A DNA stretch of 64,000 nt, taken from positions 248,001 through 312,000 of the forward strand of contig NZ_JAIVAT010000003.1 in NCBI RefSeq assembly GCF_020172085.1, written 5' to 3'. Under the pieces are notes generated by a model, which worked only from the letters and a program-made list of their open reading frames with translations, did not search any database and was not told the DNA's origin. A program made the translations under genes and the position numbers. The number at the start of each line of letters is the position of its first letter. The stretch's first letter is position 1. The DNA comes from Rossellomorea aquimaris. GTDB lineage: Bacteria; Bacillota; Bacilli; Bacillales; Bacillaceae_B. Positions 61,574 through 64,000 of the stretch are shown one piece after another.

Positions 61574-61912
61574 GTGTTTTCAAAAAAAAGAATGCTAGCT
61601 TCAGGGTTCATCTTATTCATCATATTATTCGCCATATTGGATTATAAGTCCCCAACCAGTGATGAATTTGAACAATGGATGTTGAAGGAGAATGACATCG
61701 AGTGTACGGAAAATGGCGGAGTTAAAAAATGCATGAAGAACAACCGTGTGATATGGGGACGTTCAGGGCATTATCGAAACGTCGGTTTTTTTTCTTCCTA
61801 CGAAAGGGATTACGAGTATGATACGGGAGAACAAATTACCTTTAGGACCTTTGGTTTTCTGGGGAAAATCATTCCCATGGAAGATGGACGGATTTGGGGT
61901 ATTGTGAATTAA
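61574..61912 (+). CDS. membrane-anchored protein of unknown function, 112 aa
   Basis: GTG 61574 has AAAGGTGG upstream. Residues 6-22 (MLASGFILFIILFAILD) form a single anchor, after which a soluble domain carries two cysteines (IECTENGGVKKCMK) that may pair outside the cell. Aromatic and basic residues dominate the rest (HYRNVGFFSSYERDYEYDTG). I know no family. It lies 33 bases after the CPT-like gene and may share its transcript. Confidence 0.65.
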   Translation: MFSKKRMLASGFILFIILFAILDYKSPTSDEFEQWMLKENDIECTENGGVKKCMKNNRVIWGRSGHYRNVGFFSSYERDYEYDTGEQITFRTFGFLGKIIPMEDGRIWGIVN

Positions 61913-61990
61913 CTCAAATAGAAAGTGGTGCCCAGTTATGGATATTTATGTTAAAATAAACGTATTGACTATTTTCTGGAGGAAGAAATC

Positions 61991-62185
61991 ATGAACGATG
62001 TATCAAAAGGTCTCCTTTTCGTATTAGGAGGAATTGTATTCTTGTTAGTATCCTTGATCCTTTCGCTGCCTACTCCTTTATGGGCTGTTATTCTTAGTGT
62101 AAGTATTGTTTTAAATTGTACAGGGACTGTGTTTCTTATTAGGTATATTAAGAAACCTGATCAGGGAGTAGGGAAGTCGAAATAA
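61991..62185 (+). CDS. small two-helix membrane protein, 64 aa
   Basis: Two hydrophobic helices (about residues 6-26 and 30-52) and a basic tail RYIKKPDQGVGKSK. I know no family. GGAGGA lies before ATG 61991. A -10-like TTAAAATAAA at about 61950 may be its own promoter. A terminator follows directly. Confidence 0.65.
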   Translation: MNDVSKGLLFVLGGIVFLLVSLILSLPTPLWAVILSVSIVLNCTGTVFLIRYIKKPDQGVGKSK

Positions 62186-62191
62186 CATGTT

Positions 62192-62228
62192 GAGAGCTTC
62201 ACTCTTTTTGGAGAGTGGAGCTCTTTTA
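62192..62228 (+). terminator. terminator after the 64-aa gene
   Basis: GAGAGCTTCACTCT pairs with AGAGTGGAGCTCTT (G-U allowed) around a short T-rich loop, followed by TTTATTTAT. Confidence 0.8.
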
Positions 62229-62256
62229 TTTATTTGAAAAAAATGGATGTGCCATC

Positions 62257-62284
62257 GAACCCTTTCAATCGTTTACTAGTAATA
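62257..62284 (+). promoter_or_regulatory. candidate ECF-type promoter of system 3
   Basis: GAACC (62257-62261), a 16-bp spacer and AGTAATA (62278-62284) resemble GAACC/CGTCTAA-type ECF promoters, with a poor -10. It lies 35 bases before TTG 62319. This is a weak call. Confidence 0.35.
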
Positions 62285-62318
62285 GTAGTAAATGAAAACA
62301 ACAGAGGGGGAGAAAAGT

Positions 62319-62831
62319 TTGGAAAATCATAAACTACTAATCATGATTGGACTTCTAGTTCTGCTGTTCAGTGGTTGTGCAGCCTCCAAAAAAGAGGTGA
62401 AAATTGCAGGCAATGTGAAGACTTTCGGGAATAAAGTTTCAGTTAACGGTACCAGTACACTGGAAAAAAATTCAGAGATCAAGGTTGAACTTATAGATAT
62501 TGAAAGTGATGCCGTCCTGGAGGAAGCCATTGTAAAAGTGAACGCAGACCGGACTTACAGTGCAAATTTTTCAAGAGAAAACAGAGATGAGGAACAAAAG
62601 TTAGTCGTCACCTTTAAGCCGGAAGAACAACCTGCCGATATACAGAAGATATACGGTCCCAAAGGTGAAAATATTGGAGATGGATCTCCGGGCTTGGTAA
62701 AAGAGGGAGAATTTGCACGCATTCAAATGTTCGATTTTATTTATAAAGTTGAGAAAGGGAGTGTAGGGCAAAGAACATTTCTGCTCGATACCTTTAATAA
62801 CCTCAGCGAGAACAGTAGTGGAGGGGAGTGA
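62319..62831 (+). CDS. lipoprotein resembling an anti-sigma sensor domain
   Basis: The 170-residue product has a lipoprotein signal (LLIMIGLLVLLFSGC, Cys about residue 20). The mature part aligns by eye with the extracytoplasmic part of the anti-sigma factor at 63370: AGNVKTFGNKVSVNGTSTLE against SGKVYNFPNQIVIKGETELP, then IKVELIDIESD against LTIEHLESDEK, and IQKIYGPKGENI against IKKLLGSKGKNL. So it looks like a free, membrane-anchored version of that sensor domain, encoded as the first gene of the same operon. TTG 62319 follows GAGGGGGAG. Its stop codon touches the ATT start proposed for the sigma gene. Confidence 0.8.
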   Translation: MENHKLLIMIGLLVLLFSGCAASKKEVKIAGNVKTFGNKVSVNGTSTLEKNSEIKVELIDIESDAVLEEAIVKVNADRTYSANFSRENRDEEQKLVVTFKPEEQPADIQKIYGPKGENIGDGSPGLVKEGEFARIQMFDFIYKVEKGSVGQRTFLLDTFNNLSENSSGGE

Positions 62832-63383
62832 ATTAGTCCTTTGTTTATTGAAGAGTCAAAAGCAGAAAAAATTTTCAGAGAATATAGGGATTATGTATAT
62901 AGAACAGCTTTACTATTAACCAAATCACGTAGTTTAGCAGATGATATCACACAAGAGACATTCATTCGCCTCTTGAGTAAATATGACAGGTATGACGACA
63001 CAAGGCCGATCAAACCCTGGATTTATACCATCACCATGAATGTCGCCAAGACCGTCACGAAGAAACAAAGGATAGTAAAATGCTTCTCGTTCTTTTCTGA
63101 TGATATTGCCAATGATCAGATAGATTCGGTTGAAAAGAGTTTCTTGAAATCAGATGAAATGCGGGAACTGTGGATGGCCGTCAATTCCCTTTCGTGGAAA
63201 AGCAAAGAGATCGTTGTTTTGCATTTTTACTCCGAGTTCACGTTGAAGGAATGTTCCGAGATTCTCGGGATTCCTATAGGGACGGCAAAATCCAGGTTGA
63301 ATACAGCACTTAAGCAATTGAGGCGTCTCGAATTACAGGTGGAATTGAATCTAACCAAGGCGGGATTATATGAAGAAAGATGA
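62832..63383 (+). CDS. ECF sigma factor (system 3), apparent ATT start
   Basis: The protein has region 2 (YVYRTALLLTKSRSLADDIT, IKPWIYTITMNVAKTVTKKQ) and region 4 (LSWKSKEIVVLHFYSEFTLK, LGIPIGTAKSRLNTALKQLR). GGAGGGG, located in the end of the lipoprotein gene, is 5 bases before ATT 62832 and 14 before TTG 62841. ATT therefore has the better spacing and would add SPL to the N-terminus; TTG remains possible. The lipoprotein stop TGA directly precedes the ATT, and the anti-sigma gene overlaps the far end by 14 bases, so all three genes are translationally linked. Confidence 0.88.
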   Translation: MSPLFIEESKAEKIFREYRDYVYRTALLLTKSRSLADDITQETFIRLLSKYDRYDDTRPIKPWIYTITMNVAKTVTKKQRIVKCFSFFSDDIANDQIDSVEKSFLKSDEMRELWMAVNSLSWKSKEIVVLHFYSEFTLKECSEILGIPIGTAKSRLNTALKQLRRLELQVELNLTKAGLYEER

Positions 63384-64000
63384 GTGGAAGAAGTTATTTG
63401 AACATTTGGATGAAACCGAAACATCTTCAATTGAATTTCAAAACGTTTGGAGAAAAGCGAATCGGAAGAATTGGAAGAGGCGTCTTTTTCAATCAGCCGT
63501 CCCTAATGTAGCCTTCCTGTTGGCCATTCTGATCCTCACTCCTCTTGCAGGATACTATCTCATTAATCCAGAACAGGTTTTGCATTCAGCTCAATCAACG
63601 GCTAACGATACAAAGAGTCATTATGATCTGTCAGGAAAAGTGTACAACTTCCCTAACCAAATCGTCATTAAGGGAGAGACTGAATTACCAGAAGGAGCAA
63701 TACTCACGATTGAGCATTTAGAAAGCGATGAAAAAACGCTTATTAGCAAAGGAAAAGTGACAACCACTTCAGATGGTTATTTTCAATACACGACTAACCG
63801 TCTTGAAAGAGATAAAGAATATATTGTCAAGGTAATGCTCTATCCCCATTTACAAAATGATACTATTAAAAAATTGCTTGGTAGTAAGGGAAAGAATTTG
63901 AAGAAGGTAGAGAATGAGGAGAGTGTATTTCACTATCATTATAAAGAAGTTGAGTATTCTGGTTTGAAGTTGGTGGGGCTTGTGAATAAGGTCGAGGACA
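63370..64000 (+). CDS. anti-sigma factor, C-terminal part outside window
   Basis: From ATG 63370 the frame is open to the window end (210 codons). It has a cytoplasmic N-terminus of about 45 residues (KKDEWKKLFEHLDETETSSI), one membrane helix (VAFLLAILILTPLAGYYLI) and an extracytoplasmic domain similar to the lipoprotein two genes upstream. The overlap with the sigma gene and this topology mark it as the partner anti-sigma factor. The sensor family is not one I can name. Confidence 0.82.
   Translation, partial: MKKDEWKKLFEHLDETETSSIEFQNVWRKANRKNWKRRLFQSAVPNVAFLLAILILTPLAGYYLINPEQVLHSAQSTANDTKSHYDLSGKVYNFPNQIVIKGETELPEGAILTIEHLESDEKTLISKGKVTTTSDGYFQYTTNRLERDKEYIVKVMLYPHLQNDTIKKLLGSKGKNLKKVENEESVFHYHYKEVEYSGLKLVGLVNKVED

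Overview
The window looks like chromosomal accessory DNA from a low-GC, spore-forming Bacillaceae (Bacillus/Rossellomorea-like). Supporting signs are strong AGGAGG-type ribosome binding sites, frequent TTG/GTG starts, a BclA-like collagen protein, an OpuD-type betaine transporter, a Vpr-like subtilase, a SwrC-like RND pump, a YdaP-type pyruvate oxidase, a rifampicin phosphotransferase and three ECF sigma/anti-sigma pairs. No rRNA, tRNA, CRISPR array or intact mobile element was seen. Genes are mostly short transcription units separated by clear hairpin terminators.

Layout. 1-2.5 kb: the end of a VanY-type carboxypeptidase and the betaine transporter. 2.8-10.5 kb: small membrane proteins, lipoproteins, GNATs, a methyltransferase with a hairpin-bearing leader, a Crp/Fnr regulator convergent with a DUF4386 protein, and a NUDIX hydrolase. 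10.5-13.1 kb: a graveyard holding a frameshifted P-loop kinase, a collagen-like protein, a decayed phage lysis module (ArpU, holin, M23 endolysin) and an RHS fragment. 13.3-22.4 kb: an alpha/beta hydrolase, a very large secreted subtilase with cohesin-like and dockerin-like parts, then DinB, GNAT, 2H phosphoesterase, ABM and GrpB genes. 22.4-27.3 kb: an orphan MraY-like enzyme and an RND pump. 27.7-34.2 kb: small secreted proteins, HAD, methyltransferase, DUF402, SRPBCC and a PadR/HAAS pair. 34.4-42.3 kb: rph, GDPD, pyruvate oxidase, gpmA, NUDIX and hydrolase. 42.5-49.8 kb: an ECF/DUF4871 pair, a beta-propeller protein, and a double-MerR regulator divergent from an ABC exporter. 49.9-64 kb: many small modifying enzymes and two more ECF/anti-sigma systems.

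How the genes fit together. The common theme is the cell envelope and small-molecule modification or defence: eight lipoproteins, three ECF modules, export pumps, rph, a CPT-family kinase, three paralogous NUDIX hydrolases, eight GNATs (one broken) and three nucleotidyltransferase-like proteins. The strongest unexplained signals are: (i) four promoters sharing TTG(A/T)(G/C)(T/A), a 17-bp spacer and AATAATTGG(A/T)AT; (ii) four genes whose only sensible start next to a good Shine-Dalgarno is ATT; (iii) a lipoprotein that resembles the extracellular domain of the anti-sigma factor in its own operon; (iv) three intergenic degenerate tandem arrays with 20-25 bp periods; and (v) a tandem-MerR regulator facing a promoter with a 19-bp spacer. 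All homology statements rest on reading motifs by eye; no database search was run.
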